A program made the position numbers and the translations under genes. Source: Mugil cephalus (lineage: Eukaryota > Chordata > Actinopteri > Mugiliformes > Mugilidae). Taken from it: DNA of 64,000 bases. Location of the stretch: positions 16,685,913 through 16,749,912 of the forward strand of contig NC_061783.1 in NCBI RefSeq assembly GCF_022458985.1. Reading direction: 5' to 3'. Of the stretch, positions 12,501 through 23,000 are shown one piece after another. The notes below the pieces were generated by a model that worked only from the letters and a program-made list of their open reading frames with translations, was not told the DNA's origin and did not search any database. How positions within the stretch are numbered: the first letter of the stretch is position 1; every line of letters begins with the position of its first letter.

Positions 12501-15500
12501 AAAAAAAAAGAAGATTAAACTGAAGTAACCAACTAGAGGCAGATTCCCACTTAACTGTTTACATGGACACTAAATAAAATGATCTGATAAGATATATGTT
12601 GAAGAACATCAATCACAGGAAGAGAAGAGTTTTTGATGAGTCTACCAGAAATATAACAAAAGAAAAAGAAGCAGTTTGTTCCCTCATTTTATTAAGTGCT
12701 ACGTCTGTCTTTCCTAGAAACTGGTCACTAGAGATCGACCGATACAAGCTTTGCAGACAGGCACATCCACAGGCAACCCTGTGCTGCTCCAGACACTACG
12801 GACCTGTGCAGCCCATACATGTCCCCTCCCCCACTAGCAGAGTCCTAAATTTTACTGTTGTTTTCGTTAAGTAGGAGTTTGCTAGCAGGCAAACTAATAG
12901 TGCAGGTTGTCAAACAACCACTGTCCACAGTTTAGATTGAAGCTGTTGTTAAGCTATGTTCTTTTATCAGAACAAAAAACACACGTCCTGTGGCAGTAAA
13001 ATATTGACAATCAGAGGCTCAGAGTAACTGAAAAAAAACGAGTCCACTCACATCTGTTTGTCGTCTATCAGTTGTCACCAGTTCCCAGACTGAAACATCA
13101 AACGCACGTCAAACACGGAGCCTGATAAACTTTATCTAAACATCCATGAATACACAGGACTCCTGCTTCTGTTTTTGTTGCTGCAGTTTCAGTTGGAAAC
13201 CGAGCTTCTTAAAATCCAAAGCTCTGACACATGTTTATCTCTTTCTAATACTTTGCCTTTCTCTCCCTTCTTGCTCACAGCGGTCACATACGATTTCCAA
13301 CTAAAACAAAATCCTCTACAACATGTAGCTGCACAGTTTTGTGGGTTGCCTTTAATGAATATCTTGCAAATATCTTTCGACCTTAGTGTTATATAATGTG
13401 GTTAACATGTTAAAACTCTGATATTTGTATTTACAGCATGCCCAAGTTTCTTTTTGTCTTTTAGTGTCAAATAGTTAAAAACAGTTAAACATCTCATTAA
13501 TTTCTCAGTCAGTGCTCCAGTAGTATAATTAGGAAAGTAAAATTCAGGTGGAAAATTGCCACATTCGTTTCAGAGGTTTTCATATATTTTATTTTCTTGT
13601 CTGCAGTGAGAAGCCAGACCCAAAGAGGGCGCCGCTGGTCCCTCTACCGATGCCCAAGAAGCTCTACTTTCACATAGACAGAGAAATCAAGAGGGACATA
13701 GAGCAGGCCAAGCAGAACCTCGACATGTAAGCCTTCCACAGTCTCAGTTGTTTAAGTTGGAGTTAAATTGTGCAGGACACAGCGTCCGCCGGGTGTTTGC
13801 TCCAAAATCCAACACAGCTGGAACAAACCCGCTCTGGAGGAAAGCCGCAGGAGAGTAAACACATTTATCTTCTCCGTGTTTATGTAACCTTGATGAAAAT
13901 AATTCACCCTTTGACTTAGCTGCCTTTTTCAATCGCTCGAAAGTCACTCTTTTCTATCTGCTGCTTTTTTCTTTTTTTTTTTTTTTTACAACCACAACTA
14001 AACACAACTTCAGAGCATTTCTAAATCGTTCTAAATGAGATGTTTTCTGCTCAAAAACTGAATTGTGGATGTTGATACAAACATATAATTAGAAGAATTT
14101 TGATGCTACTGTTGAGAATTCATATAACTCCTGTCATACAGTGATTTATTGTTGCAGCTGTTGACAGATGTTACACTTAAAATGTCCTCATGTCACCTTA
14201 CAACAATATTTTATTTGCCTTTAAGTGTTACTTAAATGCATAAATCCGTGCTAAAAATTGTGACCTAACGAGTTACCACAGTCTTCAAAATCTAATATAT
14301 TGAAATATGAGAAGAGATGGGCATTTATTGATATTGATGCCATTATCGATTCTGCTTATCGATCCGGTTCTTTATGGATTCCCTTATCAACTCTTCCTGT
14401 GAGTTTTGTGGTGTAGAAGAAAGTAGGCGTTCGTGGTTTTGTGTAAACAACAGCAATTTTATTGAGTTTCTAAACAAGAGATAAGAGCTTGTGTAAGAAA
14501 ACAAACGGAAAATTGGTCACTGGATCCTCCCTATCGCGTGATGTGAATAAAAAAGTAGAGATTCTTCTTCTATCGTTTTATGGCGGTTGACAAACAACTA
14601 TTTAGGTGCATTACCGCCACTTTCTGGACTGGGACGTAAAGATTCAGCACAGAAAGTATCGTTAGTTGGAATCGATAAACACAAAGGCTAATGACATTGA
14701 TGAATGGAACCGGTTCTTTTAAAGAACCGCTTATTAATGCCTATCTCTAAATGTGAAACCATCAAAGTTATGCAGCTTTCTGTCCTGTCATCACAGTCCA
14801 AATTCACGATTCCTCCCTGTTGCACAAACGCTCACTCGTGTTTGCAATCTCTCTGCAGACTGATCAACGACCTCGACGTCAACGTGTTCAACTTCAAGAG
14901 ATTTGGCAAAGAGCTTCCCAAGCAGCACAAGCTGAGTCCAAACTCCTTCATCCAGGTCGCCCTGCAGCTCGCCTACTACCGGTCAGTAGCTGCGTTTCCA
15001 TTCCATGTCCACATCACAAAATATTTCTGTGCTTTGTACGTGTTTCCATTGAAATAAGCTGTAACTCTCGTGAAGTTTCGTCTTGTCGCTTTGAGGAAGA
15101 GGGACTTCAAATTAACTGGTCACATGACCCCCTGCATCATCTCCAGTAACACCACTGACAAGAATTGCGAAAAAAAGAAATGTTTTGAGGATATTTGAGA
15201 GGTTTTTCGAAATGCAGGCATTTCTATTTTTTTTTATTGTGATATTTAGGTTTTGTGCATTTCTAGGGGTAATGGAAACGCAGCAAGTGACAGCGCCGTC
15301 CCCACTAACGTCAGTGAAGACTGATGCTACATTTCTGTTAGAGAATAATAACAACCATTAGAAAATGACACTGTTATTATCATGCAGCTTCAGTTGAACT
15401 CCCTCAAGTTTGTGGATTTTACAGAGTTTTAGACATAGATACGTAAACAAAGGTTAAATGTTGGATTAATGTTAAGAATGTTTTCATTTGCCACTTGTAA

Positions 15501-18244
15501 ACTCCATGATCATCTTTCCCAAGCGCCGTTGTTGACGGAATATACTACAGATCACAGCGTTTTTGTGATCTCCTTGTTTCACTCAGCTGAAAGAGAGGGT
15601 TACCTAGGCAACCAGAGAATGGCACATCCACTGGCGACTACAGAAATCTGCAAATTGTTGTGTGTTTTGTCAGGTCTTAAGGTTGAGTACAGATGCTCTC
15701 TCTACTCAGAACTCCTCAGATGCTTGAACTGTACCTACAGCTTCAGATACATTTACTTTTCACAAAAAAAGTATTTTGCTCTCAAGCTCTGGAACAGGAA
15801 GCAGAATGTGCATTAAGGTGGACTCAAGATTCAAGTTGTTTATTGTCACATGTAAAGTAAAAACAACAATCTACACTAGGGGTGGGAAAAAAAATATCAA
15901 TGTGGCAATATATCGTGATATTTTTTTTTCCCAATACAATGATTTTGAAAGTCTGAATATCGGTTTTGTGCTGAATGTGAACAACTTCCGCACTTTTTCT
16001 GTACAAGTGCAATAAATTGGAAGTGAATCATTTGGAGTAATATTGTTTTTTGACTTGAATTATCGCTGTCATCTGCTGTACATATATACAACGTGTATTT
16101 TAAGCTGCATTTAAAATATCTCAGTGAGTCATGTAGAACATTGCAATATATCATATGATATCATAATATCACAATAATGTATCGTATCGTGACTAACGTA
16201 TCGTGATACGTATCGTATTGTGAAGTCCCTGCCAATACCCAACCCCAGTCTAGACCACATAATGACATTTTTACTTTGCAAGTCTGTCTCACTAACAACA
16301 CTAAATTAATGGGAAATAGAGAAAGACCTACAATAGAATAGAAAAATTAAAAAACCTGCATCGTTGGTGTTTATCTGATGAACACAGCCCTTATAATAGT
16401 ATTTTATTTCTTCCTCCAGAGTCCACAACGAGGTCTGTCCTGCCTGTGATATCGCCACTCAGAGGATGTTTCGAGGAGGAAGGACGGAGTACATCCGCTC
16501 GCCCACAAATCAGACGCTCAAATTCATTCTTGCCTTTGACGATCCATCCGTATCCGTGAGAATTTTTATTTATTATTTATTTTTTGTCTGCAGGTGATTA
16601 AATAGCTGAGAAATGTTTAGTGGCTTGTATGTGTTGTGTTGCAGAGGGAAGCAAAGCTGGAGCTGTTCAGAGAAGCTGTTGATGCCTATGCAGCTCTGAC
16701 CACACAGGTTAATACCAAATATATTTTATCTTTATTTGTATTTTTTTAATTATTTTTACGTGATAAACACTCATCTATTTGCTGCTTTTCTCTTCTGCTC
16801 AGGCGCTGAAAGGACACGGTATTGATAACCACTTGCTGGGGCTCAAGCTGCAGGCCATCGAGGAGGGACTGAGCATTCCCAAAATCTTCATGGATACAGC
16901 CTACGGCCTGGCGACGCACTGGAAGCTGCGCACGGGACAGGTTTGTGTTTGTCGCTCAACAGGAAGCGGGACTTTTGTTGTTCATTTTATGAATATTTGA
17001 GAGGGAACTTTGTCCCAGACGATAACATCTGTAAAGTTGCTGCCATCACGTACACTATATTGAGGGAATTTCCAGTAATCAAGCTCTTCTCTTTTCTAAA
17101 GTGACGACCGGCAGATTTTAAAATAACTTGTTTTATACGATGCTTTTTATGACCTGTTGTAATTCCCCTGCTTTTTTACAAGTCACATTTTATGTCAAAA
17201 CACTTTTATAATGTAGTGACCTACTGAATCTGGTGACTCAAACTCGATCAGAGCTTTTCTTTCACTTCACATTTTCACATTTTAGCCTTTCAAGTCAGTG
17301 TCGCTCTGAACATTTTACATACAAATGTTTTTATATCAAGAACAACCAGATAGGTCTGCTTTCTGCTCTACGTTAAATTATTCAATCGTTTTTTTTAATC
17401 TTTAAACACAATTTTCCCAGTAGAAAGTTGCTATAACTCCGTATAAAGATCAGTGGAGAGAGGAGTTTCAGAACAAAGTCATCCTCGTTTGCTTTTTACA
17501 ACAATTTGCTGAAGTTGTTGTGAATTGTGAATTTGTCCGATGTATTCGACCTGTTAGGGACTATTTTAAATGTTGGGTTTTTAAAGAAAATTGTGTCACA
17601 AAGACTATTTTCACTTATTCAGTTTTTTATTTTGTGAAATTAAACAAACACATACATTGAAGTCTTATTATTTTATCCACTAACAATGTTCTTGTTTAAT
17701 ATGTTTTAATTGTTTAATTGTATGATATTGGATGATAATAAGGGTCAACTCTTAGCTTAATCAGGATTATTTGATCGTATTGTATTATTTTTTAATTTAT
17801 TTTTATTTTAAATAAAACTGCTGTCTGATATTTTTTATAATTAATACTTAATTCACTTTAATTCCATCTGATTAACAGCGGTTGTTATAAAAATCCACAC
17901 CATCACACCTCAATGTTTTTATGAACATTTAAAATAGTCTGAAAGCATCACAGTTCTCAGGGTAAAAAATGAACTTTTGATTTTATTTTCAGCCTCTTGT
18001 AGTAAAGTCTTCTTCGTGTTCTCCTGTCGTTTCCCTTCAGGTGCCTGCTAACACAGACAGTGTGATGTGTTTTGGGCCTCTCGTCCCCGATGGTTACGCC
18101 GTGTGCTACAACCCCCAGTCGGACCACGTCCACTTCTCCATCACCGCCTTCAACTGCTGCGAGGAGACTAATGCGGAAACACTAGCTCGCACAGTGAAGG
18201 ACACCTTGTGTCATCTGCATGAGCTGCTGCAGCCTACCGTGTAG
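6559..18244 (+). CDS. crat: Carnitine O-acetyltransferase-like protein, predicted pseudoenzyme (15 exons, 621 aa)
   Basis: Exons: 6559-6609, 6868-7104, 7736-7854, 8394-8447, 10310-10475, 11250-11424, 11630-11720, 12123-12210, 12299-12399, 13607-13726, 14859-14981, 16420-16555, 16645-16707, 16803-16940, 18041-18244. All phases join and the total is 1866 nt; human CRAT is about 626 aa. Family hallmarks are PVEYMRGKPLCM, GPKHDHIAHYG, THITVVRNYQ, LHGGG, NSGNRWFDKTLQ, LVPLPMPKKL, KLSPNSFIQVALQLAYYR and FGPLVPDGYAVCYNP. The start is chosen because exon 1 (MILWRIHPGSCRAWLCR) joins exon 2 in phase 0 and gives a basic, acid-free, mitochondrial-type N-terminus. Active CRAT exchanges acetyl groups between carnitine and CoA. 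Here the catalytic YEHAxAEG is YEPATAEG, the STS motif is RTG, and carnitine-site residues are changed, while the CoA-binding lysines in FGKELPK remain. The C-terminus QPTV lacks a peroxisomal PTS1. Family membership is certain; activity is doubtful. The gene symbol gives the family and not a proven orthologue. Confidence 0.93.
6832..6862 (+). repeat. (CTC)n microsatellite serving as polypyrimidine tract
   Basis: About ten CTC/CCT triplets run to within a few bases of the acceptor TTGCAG that opens exon 2 of the CRAT-like gene at 6868. The repeat therefore forms the polypyrimidine tract of that splice site. Confidence 0.85.
9698..9960 (-). mobile_element. LINE reverse-transcriptase fragment
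   Basis: On the minus strand this intronic stretch (intron 4 of the CRAT-like gene) encodes KGVPQGSILGSLLFTLH, the conserved GVPQGSxLGPLLF block of non-LTR reverse transcriptases. A degraded YADD-like region follows. Only a few hundred bases remain, without either end. Confidence 0.7.
12728..12750 (+). repeat. Short remnant of an interspersed repeat
   Basis: CTAGAGATCGACCGATA in intron 9 of the CRAT-like gene resembles the start of a widespread vertebrate interspersed element. Too little is left to assign a family. Confidence 0.25.
14311..14748. mobile_element. hAT-like non-autonomous DNA transposon (MITE)
   Basis: The ends are imperfect inverted repeats: AGAGATGGGCATTTATTGA on the left and, as reverse complement, AGAGATAGGCATTAATAAG on the right. 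Flanking 8-bp direct repeats AAATATGA (14303-14310) and AAATGTGA (14749-14756) differ at one base, as expected for an old hAT insertion. It is about 438 bp, non-coding, and lies in intron 10 of the CRAT-like gene. Internal ATCGAT and GGTTCTTT blocks recur in inverse order. Confidence 0.7.
15827..15868 (-). mobile_element. 3' tail of a non-LTR retroposon (minus strand)
   Basis: TTCAAGTTGTTTATTGTCAC is the reverse complement of a typical fish LINE/SINE tail of the form GTGACAATAAA...CTTGAATCTTGA. It lies immediately before a hAT-like MITE in intron 11 of the CRAT-like gene. Confidence 0.5.
15877..16247. mobile_element. hAT-like MITE with GGGGTGGG ends
   Basis: The left end reads TAGGGGTGGG and the right end, as reverse complement, TGGGGTTGGG. 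The inside is rich in TATCGTGATA-type palindromes, typical of a well-known teleost MITE group. Flanks ATCTACAC (15869-15876) and GTCTAGAC (16248-16255) match at six of eight positions and may be a decayed 8-bp target duplication. It lies in intron 11 of the CRAT-like gene and is non-coding. Confidence 0.65.
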
Positions 18245-18994
18245 GACCCACAGGATGAACCCACTCGCACTATGTTTTCTGAAAACATTTTGTGTCAGTC
18301 TCGATGATGTGGCTTTTTGTCATTCATGGCACTCGTCACCAGAGCATTTAATTCTGGGAGAGTGAACTCGGCGTCTCTGATGTGATTTTGATGCTTTTAA
18401 AGCTTTGGGGAAGCAATGTATTATCCTGTTTCTTGCTCAGTCAAGCTGCTTTAGCTGCAGAGTTGCTACAGTGGATTCGTTTGGAGGAATCTGATGCTAC
18501 CGAGTCTCTGAGTGAAGGAAAGTTGAAGCCAACCTGACACTCCAGCATTAATCCGAACAAGCCAAAGCGTGAACTGACTGCACTCCTTTTACAAGTCATG
18601 CGATGACCAGTATTTTTCTTGTATCTTAATATTTTTCCCATCAGAGTTGATTGACAAATGTGTTGGATCCCTTTGATTTTTGTAAAGCATAGAAATGGAC
18701 CAAGCGACAGAAAGCAAAAGGAACCGCAGCTGTTTTTCAGGCCTGGTTTTCTGGATGCGTTTTGAATGTGAAGAGTTGTGGCCCTTCAGCAGGACGTGTA
18801 GTTCTGGTGTCAACTTGCAGGACTGGGGACTGGATAATAAAGTCCGTGATCACGTGACTCTTGTGCAAGTGGTTATGTGTTCGCGGGTGCTCTGACAGGG
18901 TGGAGGACGGTGTTTGTTTTTGTATTGATCATTGATATTGACTGCTTTCGTTACTGATATTCCTACAGAAATCACTGAGCTATTTCAGATATGC

Positions 18995-19000
18995 AATAAA
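18995..19000 (+). terminator. Candidate polyadenylation signal of the CRAT-like gene
   Basis: AATAAA lies about 750 bp after the stop codon at 18244. An earlier ATAATAAAG near 18835 is an alternative. The sequence between is unremarkable 3' UTR. Confidence 0.45.
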
Positions 19001-19689
19001 TCGCAAGACTTCAGAGTGTTTCTGACTACAAAGAAATACCAAGCCAAACCTTTAAGGACTCATGAGTAGATATGTTTTTATCCAGGTTACTGCTTTCAGG
19101 AGGACGATAGAGACCCATGGATACATTTTACATCAGGGCGGCCCCAGTGTTTTTCCTCTGGCCATAATGAGACTTTGTCAACATTTTATTTGTGCTACAA
19201 GTTTTTGTTTATTTGTGCTTCACCAGTAAGTAAAACCCCATGCAGCCACTGCAACTAAACACACTTTACAGATTAACATTTGCCGCAGATGTTTATAGAA
19301 GTGTTGATTCGAATTCTGATTTGATCGTAGCCAAGTTAGAACATATTTGTCTGTGTTTTTTTAAAAAATAAATAAATATAAAATCTCTTCATAAAAATAA
19401 ACAATCATTGTAAAATGTCAGAAAAGAAACAACCTTTATTTCATTTTCACATTTTACTGGTAAAGATCCAAATATAACACAAATAAGGTTAAACCCTGAG
19501 TTAATGTTTCCATAAATTAAACAAAAATTAAAACTATTAATTATTTTAAAATCGTTTGCCAGCTCAGTAACACAGCAGAACAAATTTAATAAGAATAGAT
19601 TTTTTTTTAATAAAATATAGAACTAACATTAAGTTAAAGTTACAAATATAAATAAAGTAAAAGGTAAATAATAAAAACGTGTTGCCAGG
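19001..19689. other. Intergenic spacer between the CRAT-like gene and ppt2
   Basis: AT-rich sequence with no supported gene. It separates two genes in the same orientation. Confidence 0.6.
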
Positions 19690-19800
19690 AAACGTCCTCC
19701 ACGTGAATTTGTGGAACCCCACTTCGCTCTGATTGGTCCACTGGAAACGGGAAGTGACGTCACTGGCGTCCGCTTCACCTTTAATTTAAAACCGGAACAA
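19690..19800 (+). promoter_or_regulatory. ppt2 promoter with E-box, inverted CCAAT and CRE
   Basis: CACGTG at 19700-19705, ATTGG (inverted CCAAT box) at 19732-19736 and the palindromic CRE TGACGTCA at 19755-19762 lie within 65 bp, about 315-375 bp before the ppt2 start codon. A CACGTG box is the core of the CLEAR element through which TFEB drives lysosomal genes, which suits a lysosomal thioesterase. That link is an inference, since the flanks do not match the full CLEAR consensus. Confidence 0.55.
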
Positions 19801-20075
19801 ACAAAAGCAGCAGAGCAGCTGCAGCTCTAGAGTGTTTTATCGGGAGTGTAACCAACACGTAAATGCTTAGGGAGCCCAGTGAAGGCGTCAGACGGATTAT
19901 TCAAGGGGATTCAAGGGGGACGATCTGCTCATCTGTGCCGCAGCTGGAAAAAAAAAAAAAAAAAATGGAGTTGAGGATGATTTGAGCTAAACATTAATGT
20001 TTTTATTTTCTTTTACATCGTCTTTTTTCTTTCTAAAAACCTTTTGCGTTTTTTAAAAAATAATTTTAAGTCATT

Positions 20076-23000
20076 ATGAAAGGCTACCATGTTGCAAGTC
20101 AGACGAGGAGGTGGAGGGGTAGCGGCAGCGGGGCGTCCGGGCTGCTGTGTCCGCTGCTCTGTGCGTGTCTCCTGGCTGCAGTGGTCGGGTACAAGCCGGT
20201 GATCATCGTGCACGGTTTGTTCGACAGCTCGGGGGATTTTATAAACTTACAGCGTTTCATCAACGAGGTGAGTGCCCTCGATTTACAGAAACTGGTCCGG
20301 TGTTACTGTTTTAGGGGATATTTTGGGGTGCAGAAAGATATTTGAAAGTACATTCTGCAGGCCTTTCAGCTTGTGTTATCAGCAAAAGGTGGATCTGTAC
20401 CATGAAAAGTACTTGTACATTAGTCAGCTGTCATCTTCGCAGTAGAGTCAGCAAATAATCTTGTACTGTGACAAGATGTCGGTCTTGTTCCTGTAGAAAA
20501 ACTACTATAATGTAAATTAATATACATGAAACGTGCAATTATATAATTATAAATGTGTTATTTTGGATTTAGATGCTTCATAATAAAAAAAAAGAACATG
20601 ACAACAAAGTATTTATTAGGGAGACAGTTCGGTGTACTTAAGTGGAAAGAAACAGGTTTTATGAAGGAGGACTTATTCAATAAAGCTGTCAGTAGCATTT
20701 GAACACATGGTGATGAAATGTGCCCCTTCCTGCTCGTCTTCTTGATTTGCCCAAAGCACTCACACACCTGTAGCCCATCTGGTGCGGTTAGGAAAAGAAA
20801 AGGGAAGTTTTTCTGTGGGGACTCTGACAAGGTCATGGGGTTGAATTACCATCTAGTTCCTGTTTTATTCTATGTTATAAAGCAGTGGATTGCGACAAGA
20901 CTAGATATTTTTGGAGGGGCAAGAATCGGAAGCGGAAATTCAGACCTCATTGCTTCTGATTCAGTTAGTCTGCACTCCCGCCTTCCTAATGAATCATCAA
21001 TATTTGAAGCCATCCTCTCCAGCAAGCCAAACATCCACCTTTGATAACGCTGAAATCTGAGCTCAGTCTTGCTGAGGTTAGCGTGTTGATTCTTGTAGCT
21101 GTTGATCAGCTGTTAATCAGTGAAAAACCTAACTCCTTCTCTTTCCTGCAGTCTCATCCTGGAACAAACGTAACCATCATCGACTTGTTTGACAGAAGCG
21201 CCAGTCTGCAGCCCATGTGGAAACAGGTGGAGGGGTTCAAGGCAGCTATATACCCAATAATTCAAAACGCAGAAGAAGGGGTCCACTTCATCTGCTACTC
21301 TCAAGGTCAGAGTGCGAGTGAAATAATAACCGAGACTGATTTAAATGCAGTCAAAATAAGCCATTTTTCCTGAGACTTCCATCACAGTGGTGCTGTTTCA
21401 AGATTCAAGATCACTTTATTGATCCCTGCCGGGAAATTATTTTGTCCAAGAGTCACGAGATAAGAAAAAAAAAGACATACATGAACAAAACAGACATAAG
21501 AATAGAATAGAATAAAATAGGAATAAGTGTGAGAGTAAGAAGTAGAAGTAAGGTTTGCAGAAAATGTGCACAGTCCAATTTACATGAAATATACAGTAAA
21601 TAAATCATTTAGCTCAAGTGTCTCTGATTGCTGTAAACTGTAAATGTTTTATTTCTCAAAGCTTCGGTTTCAGTGTCTGGAAATCCCCAGCTCTTCCTGC
21701 GTCTCGCTGTAAAAACTAGGAGAAGAAAAATAAACTATATGAACAGATTTTCTTCACTCAGCAGTTTCTGAAACTTGATTCTCTGAGGAGCTTTAGATCC
21801 CAGATTCTTATTGTTCGTTATTCGTTTTCACAGATTGAAGATCAAGCTTTGGTGAAATTAAATTAAAATGCAAATGAATGTGAAAAAAATAATGTGCAGA
21901 AGTGTAATTAGCAAGAGTATTTTCAGACATATTTAAGTTAAAATAGCCAAATAGTTTCATCTTCCACCTTCTGAACTGAGAGGATTTCCTGCTGTTTGTG
22001 TTTTAATTAATGGTTAATTAAATATCTACAGTTGACGTATTTCCCATCTGTCTTTGTTCTGCGACGCATCAGAGATATTAAAGGAGGACTCGGTGACCTA
22101 TTTATCCCCACAAAGCTGCAAATATATGAGAAGGACATTTTGTTTTTTTTACTACAGGTGGCCTGGTTTGCAGAGGAATCCTCTCCACTCTGTCCAACCA
22201 CAACGTGCACTCCTTCATCTCGCTGTCCTCGCCTCAGGCCGGGCAGTACGGAGGTTAGTCCAACTTGAAAACAGGCTGAACACATGACCGTGTTCATAAT
22301 GTCTTGCAGCACTGAACCTACAGAGAATTGAAACCCAAGTCTGCATCTGCCCTCCCGCTTAATGGAGCGTGATGATGTGTTCAGCTCGGCATATAGCCGC
22401 CTTGCTTCAAGTTAACTCTTCTGTGACATATTCCTATTTTCATGTTCAGCCCCAGCAGGCGGTTATTTTAGGCACCAAACAGCAGACTGACACAATTAGC
22501 AGCTAGCTGGTGAACATGGCTGAGCATGATGCAGCTAAAAGCTCCAGACGTTTCCAAGAGGAGGCAAGAGCAGAGATAAAATAGAAAGCAATACATGACT
22601 TATATTTCTCAGGTGGATGCAAACGTGACATTTAAAAGCGTCAGCTGGACTAGAAGAGTTTTGAAAAGACATTTTGCCAAGTAGCTTATTCAGTTCTACA
22701 GGACTGGTGGGGAGTTTGAGAGTAAAAACTCATCAGATACTTGCTGGACTTGTTTCTCTAAGAGCCAGAAACCGGTGCAACTGACTAACATGTTTCTTCT
22801 CTCTGGCTTGTTCTTTCTTCTCTTGTTTCTTCTCAGACACAGACTACTTAAAGTACCTGTTCCCTCAGTTTGTGAAGTCAAACCTCTACCACATCTGTTA
22901 CACTGCGATAGGTCAAAGGATATCCATCTGCAACTACTGGAACGGTGAGAGTCCAGGAAAAATGATTAGAAAATGAGAGATTCACTCTGAAAACTTGTGA

